Source: DATELY01 sp035276085
GTDB taxonomy: Bacteria > Pseudomonadota > Gammaproteobacteria > Steroidobacterales > Steroidobacteraceae
NCBI GenBank assembly: GCA_035276085.1
Contig: DATELY010000178.1
Span: forward strand, 1 to 14,392
Length of the DNA stretch: 14,392 nt
Direction of reading: 5' to 3'
Positions 4,841 through 11,749 of this stretch are shown one piece after another. Under the pieces are notes generated by a model, which did not search any database, had not been told where the DNA came from, and saw only the letters and a program-made list of their open reading frames with translations. The position numbers and the translations under genes were made by a program. Within the stretch, counting starts at the first letter, position 1; each line of letters begins with the position of its first letter.

Positions 4841-7462
4841 ATGAAGTACTCGAGCATCATCGTAGCGGCCGTGTTCGCTGCCATGACCTTTGGTTTGTGG
4901 GCGTCGATCAATCAACCGAAAGTCGAACCTGAGTGGCCGGCACGCATCCGTGGTTTCGCGTTCTCGCCGTATCAAGCCAATCAAAGCCCTGACGATGGCG
5001 AATTTCCTACGCCCGAACAGATCGATCGCGATCTGACACTCCTCGCCGGCAAGACCACGGCCATCCGCACGTACTCGAGCCTGAACTCGCTGCGCGAAGT
5101 GCCGCGGCTCGCGGCCAAGCACAAGATCAAGGTCGCGGTGGGCGCATGGCTCAACACCGACAAGAAAACCAACATGGAGGAGATCCGCAGCGCGATCGAG
5201 CTGGCGAACACGCAGGACAATGTCATTCGCGTGCTCATCGGCAACGAAGCGGTCTGGCGTAAGGACGTGACGCTCGATCAGATGATCGAGTACCTCGACT
5301 ACACGCGCGAGCGCTCGAAAGAGCCGGTGAGCACCGCAGAACAATGGCACGTGTGGCTGGATCATCCCGAGCTGGCCGACCACGTCGATTTCATCGCCGT
5401 GCACATGTTGCCGTTCTGGGAAGGCGTCGACGTCAAAGACGCGGTGCCCTTCATCGTCGACAAGATGCAGCGCCTGGAAGCGCAGTTTCCCAACAAGCGC
5501 GTGATCATGACCGAAGTCGGCTGGCCTTCCGATGGACGCACGCGTGAGTACGCCGTTGCGTCGGCCAGCAACGAAGCGCTGTTCCTGCGCCGCTTCCTCG
5601 ATACCGCACGGACCGAGGGGTACATCTATTACCTGATGGAAGCCTTCGACCAGCCGTGGAAGGCCAGTGGCGAAGGCTCGGTCGGCTCGTACTGGGGCGT
5701 GTACGACGTCGATCGCAATCCGAAGTTCGCCTTCAGCGAACCCATCGTGCGCATACCCGAATGGCAAACGCTCGCGACGATTTCGATCGCCGTGGCAGCG
5801 TTCATGTTGTGGATCTTCTATCTGCACTCGCGGACGCTGGGCGCCAAGGGACATACGTTCCTCGCCATCGTGGTGTATGCCGTCGCCACCGTGGCGGTGT
5901 GGATCATTTACGACTACTCGCAGAAATACCTGACCATTCCGACGCTGATCGTCGGCAGCATCTTGATCTTGGGGATGCTGGGTCTGATCGCCGTGCTCCT
6001 GGCGGAGGCGCACGAGTGGGCCGAGGCGCATTGGGTCACCACGCGTCGGCGTGATTACAAGCCGCGACCGTTCGAGCTCGATGCCGTGCCGAAAGTATCG
6101 GTGCACGTGCCGGCGTACAACGAGCCGCCCGACATGATGATCGAGACGCTCGACGCGCTCTCGCGCATGGACTATCCCAATTTCGAAGTCATCGTCGTGG
6201 ACAACAACACCAAGGACGATGCCGTGTGGAAGCCGGTGCAGGAGCACTGCGAGAAGCTGGGCGAGCGCTTCCGCTTCTTCCACGTGAATCCGCTTGCCGG
6301 CTTCAAAGCGGGCGCGCTGAACCTCGCATTGCGTAATACGGCCAGCGACGCTCAGGTCATCGCCGTGATCGACAGCGACTATCGTGTGGATCCTTCCTGG
6401 CTCAGAGACCTCGTCCCAGGGTTTCAGGATCCGAAGGTCGCCATCATGCAGGCGCCGCAGGACTATCGGGATGACGACGAAAATGCGTTCAAGGCGATGT
6501 GCTATGCGGAGTATCGCGGCTTCTTCCAGATCGGCATGATCACCCGCAACGAACGCAATGCCATCATTCAGCACGGCACGATGACGATGGTGCGTCGGGC
6601 GGCGCTGGAAGAAGTCGGCGGCTGGGCCGAGTGGTGCATCACCGAAGATGCCGAGCTGGGCTTGCGCATGTTCGAGCGCGGCTACGAAGCCACTTACCTG
6701 CCGCGCAGCTACGGCAAGGGCCTGATGCCCGACACGTTCATCGACTTCAAGAAGCAGCGCTTCCGTTGGGCCTACGGCGCCATGCAGATCCTGCGCTCGC
6801 ACGCGAAGCAACTGTTCTCGCGGCACGACAGCACCCTCACGCGCGGCCAACGTTACCACTTCATTGCAGGCTGGCTGCCGTGGCTGGCGGATGGCGTGAA
6901 TCTTTTGTTCAACATCGCCGCATTGGGCTGGTCAGTGGCGATGATGATCGCACCGGATCGGATCGATCCGCCGTTGCTGATGTTCTCGGTGCTGCCGCTG
7001 TCTCTGTTCGCGTTCAAGCTGATCAAGCTCGTACACCTGTATCAGTCGCGAGTCGGCGCGAACATTCGACAGACGATCTCGGCAGCGATTGCCGGTCTGG
7101 CGCTGTCGCACACGATCGGGATGGCCGTCGTCAAAGGCGTGCTGACCAACAACGAGCCGTTCTTCCGCACACCGAAGCGGGCACAGCCGCATGCGTTCCT
7201 GCATGCGCTGGCCAACGCGAAACAGGAGACGATCCTGTTCCTCGCGCTGGTGGCCGGCGCGTGGGGTCTGACGTTCGTGCCCGAGGAGTTGCGCAATCCG
7301 GATCTGTCGGTGTGGATCGCCGTGTTGTTGATTCAATCGCTCGGGTACTTCGCGGCGCTGCTGGTGTCGATGACAAGTGCATTCCCATTGCCGGCCAGCC
7401 TGTTGGGCCGGCGGCCACGGACCACGGCACCGGCGGCGACAGTGCAGCAGGATCACGGATGA
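4841..7462 (+). CDS. ndvB: NdvB-like beta-glucan synthase: GH17 domain fused to GT2 glycosyltransferase
   Basis: This 873-residue inner-membrane protein has an N-terminal membrane helix (residues 4-22) followed by a periplasmic GH17-like domain (about 35-305). The likely catalytic glutamates are E136 in GNEAVWR and E225 in TEVGWPS. Three membrane helices follow (about 309-328, 338-357, 365-388). A cytoplasmic GT2 domain (about 417-650) carries VSVHVPAYNE, DSD (511-513), TED (601-603) and QRFRW (639-643), the D,D,D,QxxRW signature of processive synthases. Four or five more helices run to about 844. Architecture and length resemble the NdvB proteins of Bradyrhizobium and Pseudomonas aeruginosa, which make cyclic beta-(1,3) (and 1,6) glucans. 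These act in osmoadaptation and in biofilm antibiotic tolerance. The GT2 part would polymerise UDP-glucose and the GH17 part would cleave or transglycosylate (cyclise or branch) the chain; this split is inferred. The ribosome binding site is weak (GGAA). Linkage specificity cannot be read from the sequence. Confidence 0.88.
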   Translation: MKYSSIIVAAVFAAMTFGLWASINQPKVEPEWPARIRGFAFSPYQANQSPDDGEFPTPEQIDRDLTLLAGKTTAIRTYSSLNSLREVPRLAAKHKIKVAVGAWLNTDKKTNMEEIRSAIELANTQDNVIRVLIGNEAVWRKDVTLDQMIEYLDYTRERSKEPVSTAEQWHVWLDHPELADHVDFIAVHMLPFWEGVDVKDAVPFIVDKMQRLEAQFPNKRVIMTEVGWPSDGRTREYAVASASNEALFLRRFLDTARTEGYIYYLMEAFDQPWKASGEGSVGSYWGVYDVDRNPKFAFSEPIVRIPEWQTLATISIAVAAFMLWIFYLHSRTLGAKGHTFLAIVVYAVATVAVWIIYDYSQKYLTIPTLIVGSILILGMLGLIAVLLAEAHEWAEAHWVTTRRRDYKPRPFELDAVPKVSVHVPAYNEPPDMMIETLDALSRMDYPNFEVIVVDNNTKDDAVWKPVQEHCEKLGERFRFFHVNPLAGFKAGALNLALRNTASDAQVIAVIDSDYRVDPSWLRDLVPGFQDPKVAIMQAPQDYRDDDENAFKAMCYAEYRGFFQIGMITRNERNAIIQHGTMTMVRRAALEEVGGWAEWCITEDAELGLRMFERGYEATYLPRSYGKGLMPDTFIDFKKQRFRWAYGAMQILRSHAKQLFSRHDSTLTRGQRYHFIAGWLPWLADGVNLLFNIAALGWSVAMMIAPDRIDPPLLMFSVLPLSLFAFKLIKLVHLYQSRVGANIRQTISAAIAGLALSHTIGMAVVKGVLTNNEPFFRTPKRAQPHAFLHALANAKQETILFLALVAGAWGLTFVPEELRNPDLSVWIAVLLIQSLGYFAALLVSMTSAFPLPASLLGRRPRTTAPAATVQQDHG

Positions 7463-7490
7463 ACGGCTACGGACAACGGCACCCGGGTAA

Positions 7491-7523
7491 CGGCCAGAAG
7501 ACAAGAGGCTCTGTGTCTGGCCG
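7491..7523 (+). terminator. Hairpin downstream of the glucan synthase gene
   Basis: CGGCCAGA (7491-7498) is perfectly complementary to TCTGGCCG (7516-7523), with short additional complementarity inside the loop. It begins 28 bases after the stop at 7462. There is no T run behind it, so intrinsic termination is plausible but not proven. It separates the glucan synthase from the two-component operon. Confidence 0.4.
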
Positions 7524-7563
7524 TGTGCCGTAGGCTGTAACCCGTCGCCCCACCTGTCCTGAA

Positions 7564-7592
7564 GGGCAATTGCCCCCCTGTCCCCCCGGGAC
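7564..7592. promoter_or_regulatory. Two adjacent palindromes upstream of the response regulator gene, candidate operator
   Basis: GGGCAATTGCCC (7564-7575) is a perfect 12-bp palindrome. Five bases later GTCCC (7580-7584) and GGGAC (7588-7592) form an inverted repeat with a CCC spacer. They sit about 140-170 bases upstream of the ATG at 7734, in the only sizeable untranslated region before the regulator. A dimeric LuxR-type regulator typically binds such dyads, so autoregulation is a reasonable guess. No experimental site is known to me. Confidence 0.35.
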
Positions 7593-7733
7593 TACGATCG
7601 GCTCGCAATCAAGGCGCAGCCTTGCCCCTAAGCCACTGGGACGGGGCGCTGGGGAAGGGACGGCTGCGAACACTGACAGCGTCGCCGCTTGCACGGGATG
7701 GCAACGGTTTGCTGACGTCACGCGAGTACCGTC

Positions 7734-8369
7734 ATGAAAATTCTCATCGTCGATGACCATCCGCTCTTCCGGGCGGGCTTTCAAACAGTGCTGCAGCAGA
7801 GTGCTCTCGATGCCGACGTGCTGAGCGTGGCCTCGTTGCGCGAGGCTCTGGTCACCTTGGCCAGGGACAGCGACATCGGCCTGGTCCTCCTGGATGTTCA
7901 CCTGCGCGGCGACGATGGCTTCAATGCGCTGCGGGTCATTGGCGAGCGTTTTCCGACGACGGCTTGCATGCTCATCTCCGGCGACGAACAGGAAGGGCTT
8001 GCAGCCCGCGCAGTCGCCGCCGGTGCTTCAGGCTTCATCCCGAAATCCTTCACGGCCGACGAGATGGTCGCAGCGATCCAGCGCGTCCTTGCAGGCGAAG
8101 TCTTCGTCCCTGTCACCGCTCAAGCACGCACGAGCCACGCGAACGCATTGACCCTGCGCCAGCTCGAGGTGATCAACATGCTCGGCCGCGGCTTCAGCAA
8201 CAAAGAGATTGCGCGTCAGCTCGACGTCGCCGAACGCACGGTCAAGGCGCACATGAGCGCCGTGTTCGAAGCGTTGAACGTCCGCAATCGCACTCAGGCC
8301 GTCCTCGCGGCACAACAGCGCGGCTTCCTTCCAGGAACGACAACGGGCTACGCAGCTAGCGCGCGATAA
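7734..8369 (+). CDS. LuxR/NarL-type two-component response regulator
   Basis: This 211-residue protein has an N-terminal receiver domain (residues 1-118) with acidic residues D7 and D8, the phospho-acceptor D54 in LLDVHLRG, S82 in the switch position and K104 in FIPKSF. A LuxR-type helix-turn-helix follows at about 138-198 (LTLRQLEVINMLGRGFSNKE onward, with AERTVKAHMSAVFEALNV as recognition region). All catalytic residues are present, so it should be phosphorylated and act as a DNA-binding transcription regulator in the cytoplasm. Nine bases separate its stop from the kinase gene downstream, which is surely its cognate sensor. No clear Shine-Dalgarno sequence precedes ATG 7734, but the peptide start MKILIVDDHP is canonical. 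The 271-base upstream region holds two palindromes that may be its own operator. The regulated targets are not visible here. Confidence 0.92.
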   Translation: MKILIVDDHPLFRAGFQTVLQQSALDADVLSVASLREALVTLARDSDIGLVLLDVHLRGDDGFNALRVIGERFPTTACMLISGDEQEGLAARAVAAGASGFIPKSFTADEMVAAIQRVLAGEVFVPVTAQARTSHANALTLRQLEVINMLGRGFSNKEIARQLDVAERTVKAHMSAVFEALNVRNRTQAVLAAQQRGFLPGTTTGYAASAR

Positions 8370-8378
8370 AGGAACCAC

Positions 8379-9665
8379 ATGGATGTCGCACTCGGCCTGG
8401 CGATGCTGGCCTTGCTCGCCGGCCTGGGCGCTTGGCATGTCTACAGCATCCGTGCCGCCACCCGTCTGCGTTACGAGCACGAGCGGCTCGTCGAAGAGCT
8501 GCGCAAGCAGAATGCGGACGCCGAGCGTGCGCGGCTCTCGGCCGAAGAGGCGAGCCGTTCGAAGTCGCGCTTCTTCGCGGCTGCCAATCACGATCTGCGA
8601 CAACCGCTGCACTCGCTAGGCCTGTTCGCGACGGCGTTGCGCAATCAGGTCAACGATCGCCAGGCGATCCATCTCGCCGATCAGATCCTGCAGTGCTCCG
8701 AATCTTTGGAGGAGCTGTTCGACAACCTGCTCGACATCTCCAAGCTCGACGCTGGCCAAGTGTCGGTGCGCCGCGAGCTGTTCGCGGCCGATACGCTGCT
8801 CGAACGCGTGCAAACGGCCTTCGCACAGTCGGCACGCGACAAGGATCTGTCGCTGCGCGTGCGGCGCTCACGGCTGCAGCTCGATACCGACTTCACCCTC
8901 GTGCTGCGGATCGTGTCGAACCTCGTCGCCAATGCCATTCGCTATACCGATCGCGGCGGCGTGCTCGTCGCCTGCAGACGGCGCGGCGGCGAAGCCTGGA
9001 TCGAGGTATGGGATACGGGCTGCGGCATTCCCCCCGATCAACACGACCGCGTGTTCGAAGAGTTCTACCAGCTGCAGAATCCGGAGAGAGATCGCCGACG
9101 CGGCTTGGGCCTGGGACTTGCGACGGTGCGTCGTCTGGCGACGTTGCTCGATCATCCGATCGAGCTGCGATCGGAAGTCGGCCGGGGGACCCGCTTTCGC
9201 TTGCGCTTACCGCTGGCGGAAGCACAAGGCGTGCAGATCGCAGCGACGCTCGAGCAGAAGGTACCCAACCTGCTGCGCGGCAAGACCATCCTGGTCGTCG
9301 ATGACGAGGCGTCGGTCAGGTTGGGCATGCAGAGCCTGCTGGAAAGCTGGGGCTGCCGCTGCATCGTCGGTGCCGACGCCACGGAAGCCCTCCGCAACAG
9401 CAACGGCCAGGCACCCGACTTCATCCTGGCGGACCTGCGCTTGCGCGGGGACGCGAACGGCATCGATGCCATCGCCTCTCTGCGCGCCGCATTGGGCCGC
9501 AACATCCCCGCCGTGCTGATTTCTGGCGACACAGCAGCCGAGCAACTGCGCAAGGTCAGCGCCGCCGGCTTCACGCTCATGCACAAGCCACTGAAAGCGG
9601 TCCGTCTGCGCGCCTTATTGAACCATGAGTTCGCGCGCCGCGAGGACATGCGCAAGGCGCAGTGA
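8379..9665 (+). CDS. Hybrid sensor histidine kinase without a sensor domain
   Basis: This 428-residue protein starts at ATG 8379 behind AAAGGAA. It has one N-terminal hydrophobic helix (about residues 3-23), a short charged coiled coil (about 30-60), and then a kinase core. The core has phospho-acceptor H71 in NHDLRQPLHSL, N185 in LVANAIRYT, D212 in WDTGCGIPP, and the G2 box RGLGLGLA (241-248). A C-terminal receiver domain (about 301-420) carries D308/D309, phospho-acceptor D352 in ADLRLRG, S382 and K403. No extracytoplasmic loop, PAS, GAF or HAMP domain is present, so it cannot sense a periplasmic ligand on its own. Input may come from a membrane partner or through the receiver. The HDLRQPLH box is typical of a proteobacterial group of hybrid kinases that includes, as I recall, NahK/ErcS'-type proteins. 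It is co-transcribed with the response regulator nine bases upstream. Confidence 0.9.
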   Translation: MDVALGLAMLALLAGLGAWHVYSIRAATRLRYEHERLVEELRKQNADAERARLSAEEASRSKSRFFAAANHDLRQPLHSLGLFATALRNQVNDRQAIHLADQILQCSESLEELFDNLLDISKLDAGQVSVRRELFAADTLLERVQTAFAQSARDKDLSLRVRRSRLQLDTDFTLVLRIVSNLVANAIRYTDRGGVLVACRRRGGEAWIEVWDTGCGIPPDQHDRVFEEFYQLQNPERDRRRGLGLGLATVRRLATLLDHPIELRSEVGRGTRFRLRLPLAEAQGVQIAATLEQKVPNLLRGKTILVVDDEASVRLGMQSLLESWGCRCIVGADATEALRNSNGQAPDFILADLRLRGDANGIDAIASLRAALGRNIPAVLISGDTAAEQLRKVSAAGFTLMHKPLKAVRLRALLNHEFARREDMRKAQ

Positions 9666-9816
9666 GGGATCTGCAACGGTCTTCTCGAGGCGGTCAATCC
9701 CGCACGTAAGGTCTGCTCGCTGACACCGTCGACCTGCGACAGATGCATTGCGCGAGTATTCCGTGTGCATTCGCGGTGCGCTGCAACGCGCGAGCTCGCT
9801 CACGTATGCTTGGAGA

Positions 9817-10698
9817 ATGAAACGCAGCCCTGACGTTCAAACAACCGCACCCACAGGCGTGCGCCTGCAGAAGGCGCTCGCCGACGCGGGACTGGGGGCG
9901 CGCCGTGAGTGCGAGGAGATGATTGCCGCCGGGCGCGTCAAGGTGAACGGGCGCGTCGTGAAAACCCTGCCGCACTTCATCGACACCGAGCGCGATCTCG
10001 TCGAAGTCGATCACGAGATCGTCGACCTGCGCGCGGCGACCGCTGCGCGTGCCGCGCCCGAAGCATTCAAGTACGTGCTCTTGCACAAGCCGAAGAAGGT
10101 GATCACGACGACACGCGATGAGCTCGGGCGGCGCGATGTCGTGAGCTTGCTGCCACCCGCGCTGCGAGGACCGCAGCGTCTCTATCCCGTGGGCCGCCTG
10201 GACGGCGATTCCACCGGTTTGCTGCTGCTGACGAACGATGGCGACCTGGCGTACCGGCTCACGCATCCGAGCTTCGGCGTGACCAAAGAGTACCGCGTGG
10301 TCGTATCGGGTCTGGCCGATGAGGAACGGCTGCAAGCGCTACGACGCGGCCTGTATCTCGTGCATTCCACAGGCGATGGCGAGCGCACGAGCAAGCGCGC
10401 AGCACTGGAGTCCGTGCGGATCGTGAAGCGCTTCGTCGATCGCAATCGCGGCGACCGCACGTTGCTGTCGATCACTCTGCGCGAGGGTCAGAATCGCGAG
10501 ATTCGCCGCTTGCTCGCGCGTGTTGGCCTGAAGGTGCGCGAGCTGGAGCGTGTCGCCATCGGACCGCTGCGCAATCCGGGGCTGAAGCCGGGGGAGAGCA
10601 AGTTGCTGGGCAAGCGAGATGTGGAGCGTCTGCGTGCCGCGGTCTTGGGTGAGCCTGGGACCCGGGACCTGGGACCTGGGGCGAAGAGAAAGCGATGA
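9817..10698 (+). CDS. RsuA/RluB family rRNA pseudouridine synthase
   Basis: The chosen start, ATG 9817, gives 293 residues. An S4 RNA-binding domain (about residues 15-65: VRLQKALADAGLGARRECEE onward) precedes the catalytic domain. Its signature, PVGRLDGDSTGLLLLTNDGD, holds the nucleophile D129. Further family blocks are LTHPSFGVTKEYRV and REGQNREIRRLLARVGLKV. This family converts a single uridine in rRNA to pseudouridine; RluB modifies 23S rRNA position 2605 in E. coli, and RsuA modifies 16S rRNA. The RluB-like length (about 290) favours a 23S target, but I do not assign the exact site. A longer TTG start at 9748 adds 23 non-conserved residues and is less likely. GGAG lies only one base before the ATG, and a TATGCT box at 9805-9810 would start the RNA near the ATG, so translation may be leaderless. 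The last residues, EPGTRDLGPGAKRKR, come from a 7-bp tandem repeat. Confidence 0.9.
   Translation: MKRSPDVQTTAPTGVRLQKALADAGLGARRECEEMIAAGRVKVNGRVVKTLPHFIDTERDLVEVDHEIVDLRAATAARAAPEAFKYVLLHKPKKVITTTRDELGRRDVVSLLPPALRGPQRLYPVGRLDGDSTGLLLLTNDGDLAYRLTHPSFGVTKEYRVVVSGLADEERLQALRRGLYLVHSTGDGERTSKRAALESVRIVKRFVDRNRGDRTLLSITLREGQNREIRRLLARVGLKVRELERVAIGPLRNPGLKPGESKLLGKRDVERLRAAVLGEPGTRDLGPGAKRKR
10654..10681 (+). repeat. 7-bp tandem repeat, four copies, inside the end of the pseudouridine synthase gene
   Basis: Four units follow head to tail: CCTGGGA, CCCGGGA, CCTGGGA and CCTGGGG. They encode the last residues before the lysine/arginine tail. Because seven is not a multiple of three, gain or loss of a unit would shift the reading frame at the C-terminus. 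GGGACCT-like repeats are usually intergenic, so this one appears to have extended into the gene. Confidence 0.8.
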
Positions 10699-10715
10699 GC
10701 AATGTCTTTGCGTGA

Positions 10716-10737
10716 GCCTCAGGCCGCACGCCTCAGG
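10716..10737 (+). repeat. Short direct repeat GCCTCAGG, two copies
   Basis: GCCTCAGG occurs at 10716-10723 and again at 10730-10737, in the 65 bases between the pseudouridine synthase stop and the convergent thioesterase stop. It follows closely on the GGGACCT-type repeat and may be part of the same intergenic repeat. No terminator hairpin with a T run is seen in this gap. Confidence 0.4.
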
Positions 10738-10763
10738 TCCCGTAGCCCTCCCTCCCAATCCGA

Positions 10764-11651
10764 CTATCGCGGCTTGACCGGCCGTATCAACGCTTCCTGC
10801 GACACCGATGCAACCAGCTTGCGTTGACGATCGTAGATCTGGCCGCGCAACAGGCCGCGGCCGCCAGTTGCGAAGGGGCTGTCCACTTCGACCAGCAACC
10901 AGTCGTCGAGGCGGGCCGGATGATGAAACCACAGCGCGTGATCGAGGCTCGCCAGCATCACGTCGCTGTTCATGCCGGTCATTACATGCTGCTGCGTAGC
11001 CACTGCCGCCAGCCCCCAATCGGACAGGTACGCGAGCCCCGCCATCTGGGTCACCTCATCACCAGAGATGGCGCTCAGCACGCGAATCCAGTACAGCCCG
11101 CGCGAGGTCTGCGCGCGGCGGAGATAGAAGTCCTCGAAGTTCACGACGCGAGTCTCGATCAACGTTTTGTGCGACATGCGCCGGGCGGCATCCGGCGGCA
11201 AGCGATCGGCAAACTGGGCGGCGATCTGTGGCATGTTCAGCAACTCCTCCGGCTCCGGCACATCGATGTCGAACAGATGTTCGTGCTCGAACCCGGACTC
11301 CTCCCGATGGAAAGACACTTCCATGCTGAAGATCGTGCGCGCCTTCTGCCGCGCCACCACGCGGCGCGTGGAGAAACTGCCGCCATCGCGCGTCAGCTCG
11401 ACGTCATAGATCACCGGCATGTCGAGCGAGCCGGGCAACAGGAAATAGCCATGCAACGAATGCGGCCTGCGACCTTCCACGGTCATCGCTGCAGCCCGCA
11501 ATCCCTGGCCGAGGATCTGGCCGCCATAGAGCGAGCCGTTGATGTTGCGCTGACTGACCCGACTGCGAAACAGATTGAGGTCGAGCTGCTCGAGATTCAG
11601 TAAATCTTCCAGGCTCGGAATCGAGCTTGACTGGGATGCGTTGCTATTCAT
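10764..11651 (-). CDS. tesB: Acyl-CoA thioesterase II (TesB)
   Basis: This 295-residue minus-strand protein has the double hot-dog arrangement of TesB. The N-terminal half (about residues 14-120) contains NINGSLYGGQILGQGLRAA, LHGYFLLPGS and GGSFSTRRVVARQ. The C-terminal half (about 165-290) contains ASLDHALWFHHPARLDDWLL, RGLLRGQIYD and LVASVSQEALIR. By comparison with E. coli TesB, whose active site uses Asp, Thr and Gln, D237 and Q285 are the matching Asp and Gln. At the Thr position this protein reads DSPFATGG, so a Ser or Thr nearby would take its place, as in other proteobacterial members that I recall with SPSAS. It hydrolyses acyl-CoA to free fatty acid and CoA in the cytoplasm. No clear Shine-Dalgarno sequence is seen before ATG 11651. 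It is divergent from hrpB across 98 bases and convergent with the pseudouridine synthase gene. Confidence 0.93.
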   Translation of the reverse strand: MNSNASQSSSIPSLEDLLNLEQLDLNLFRSRVSQRNINGSLYGGQILGQGLRAAAMTVEGRRPHSLHGYFLLPGSLDMPVIYDVELTRDGGSFSTRRVVARQKARTIFSMEVSFHREESGFEHEHLFDIDVPEPEELLNMPQIAAQFADRLPPDAARRMSHKTLIETRVVNFEDFYLRRAQTSRGLYWIRVLSAISGDEVTQMAGLAYLSDWGLAAVATQQHVMTGMNSDVMLASLDHALWFHHPARLDDWLLVEVDSPFATGGRGLLRGQIYDRQRKLVASVSQEALIRPVKPR

Positions 11652-11749
11652 ACATCGCGCTTGCCGGATTCCCGCCGTAGTTGAGCGCGAGCGTCACGCA
11701 AAAATCGGTCGCTGTAAATGCGCTCGAGCTTGTAAGCTGCCGCGCGCGC

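Noticed and set aside
4703..6859. 718-codon open frame on the minus strand opposite the glucan synthase gene
   Set aside because: It is rich in His, Arg, Asp and Val in the pattern of a frame opposite GC-rich coding sequence and shows no recognisable domain. The plus-strand gene has full catalytic motifs, so this is a shadow.
9748..9816. TTG start extension of the pseudouridine synthase
   Set aside because: The extra residues are not typical of the family, and the S4 domain starts soon after the ATG at 9817.
11681..11749. TTG start extension of hrpB
   Set aside because: The extension has no family resemblance, while MTAPRF...LPELL from 11750 fits the normal HrpB start.
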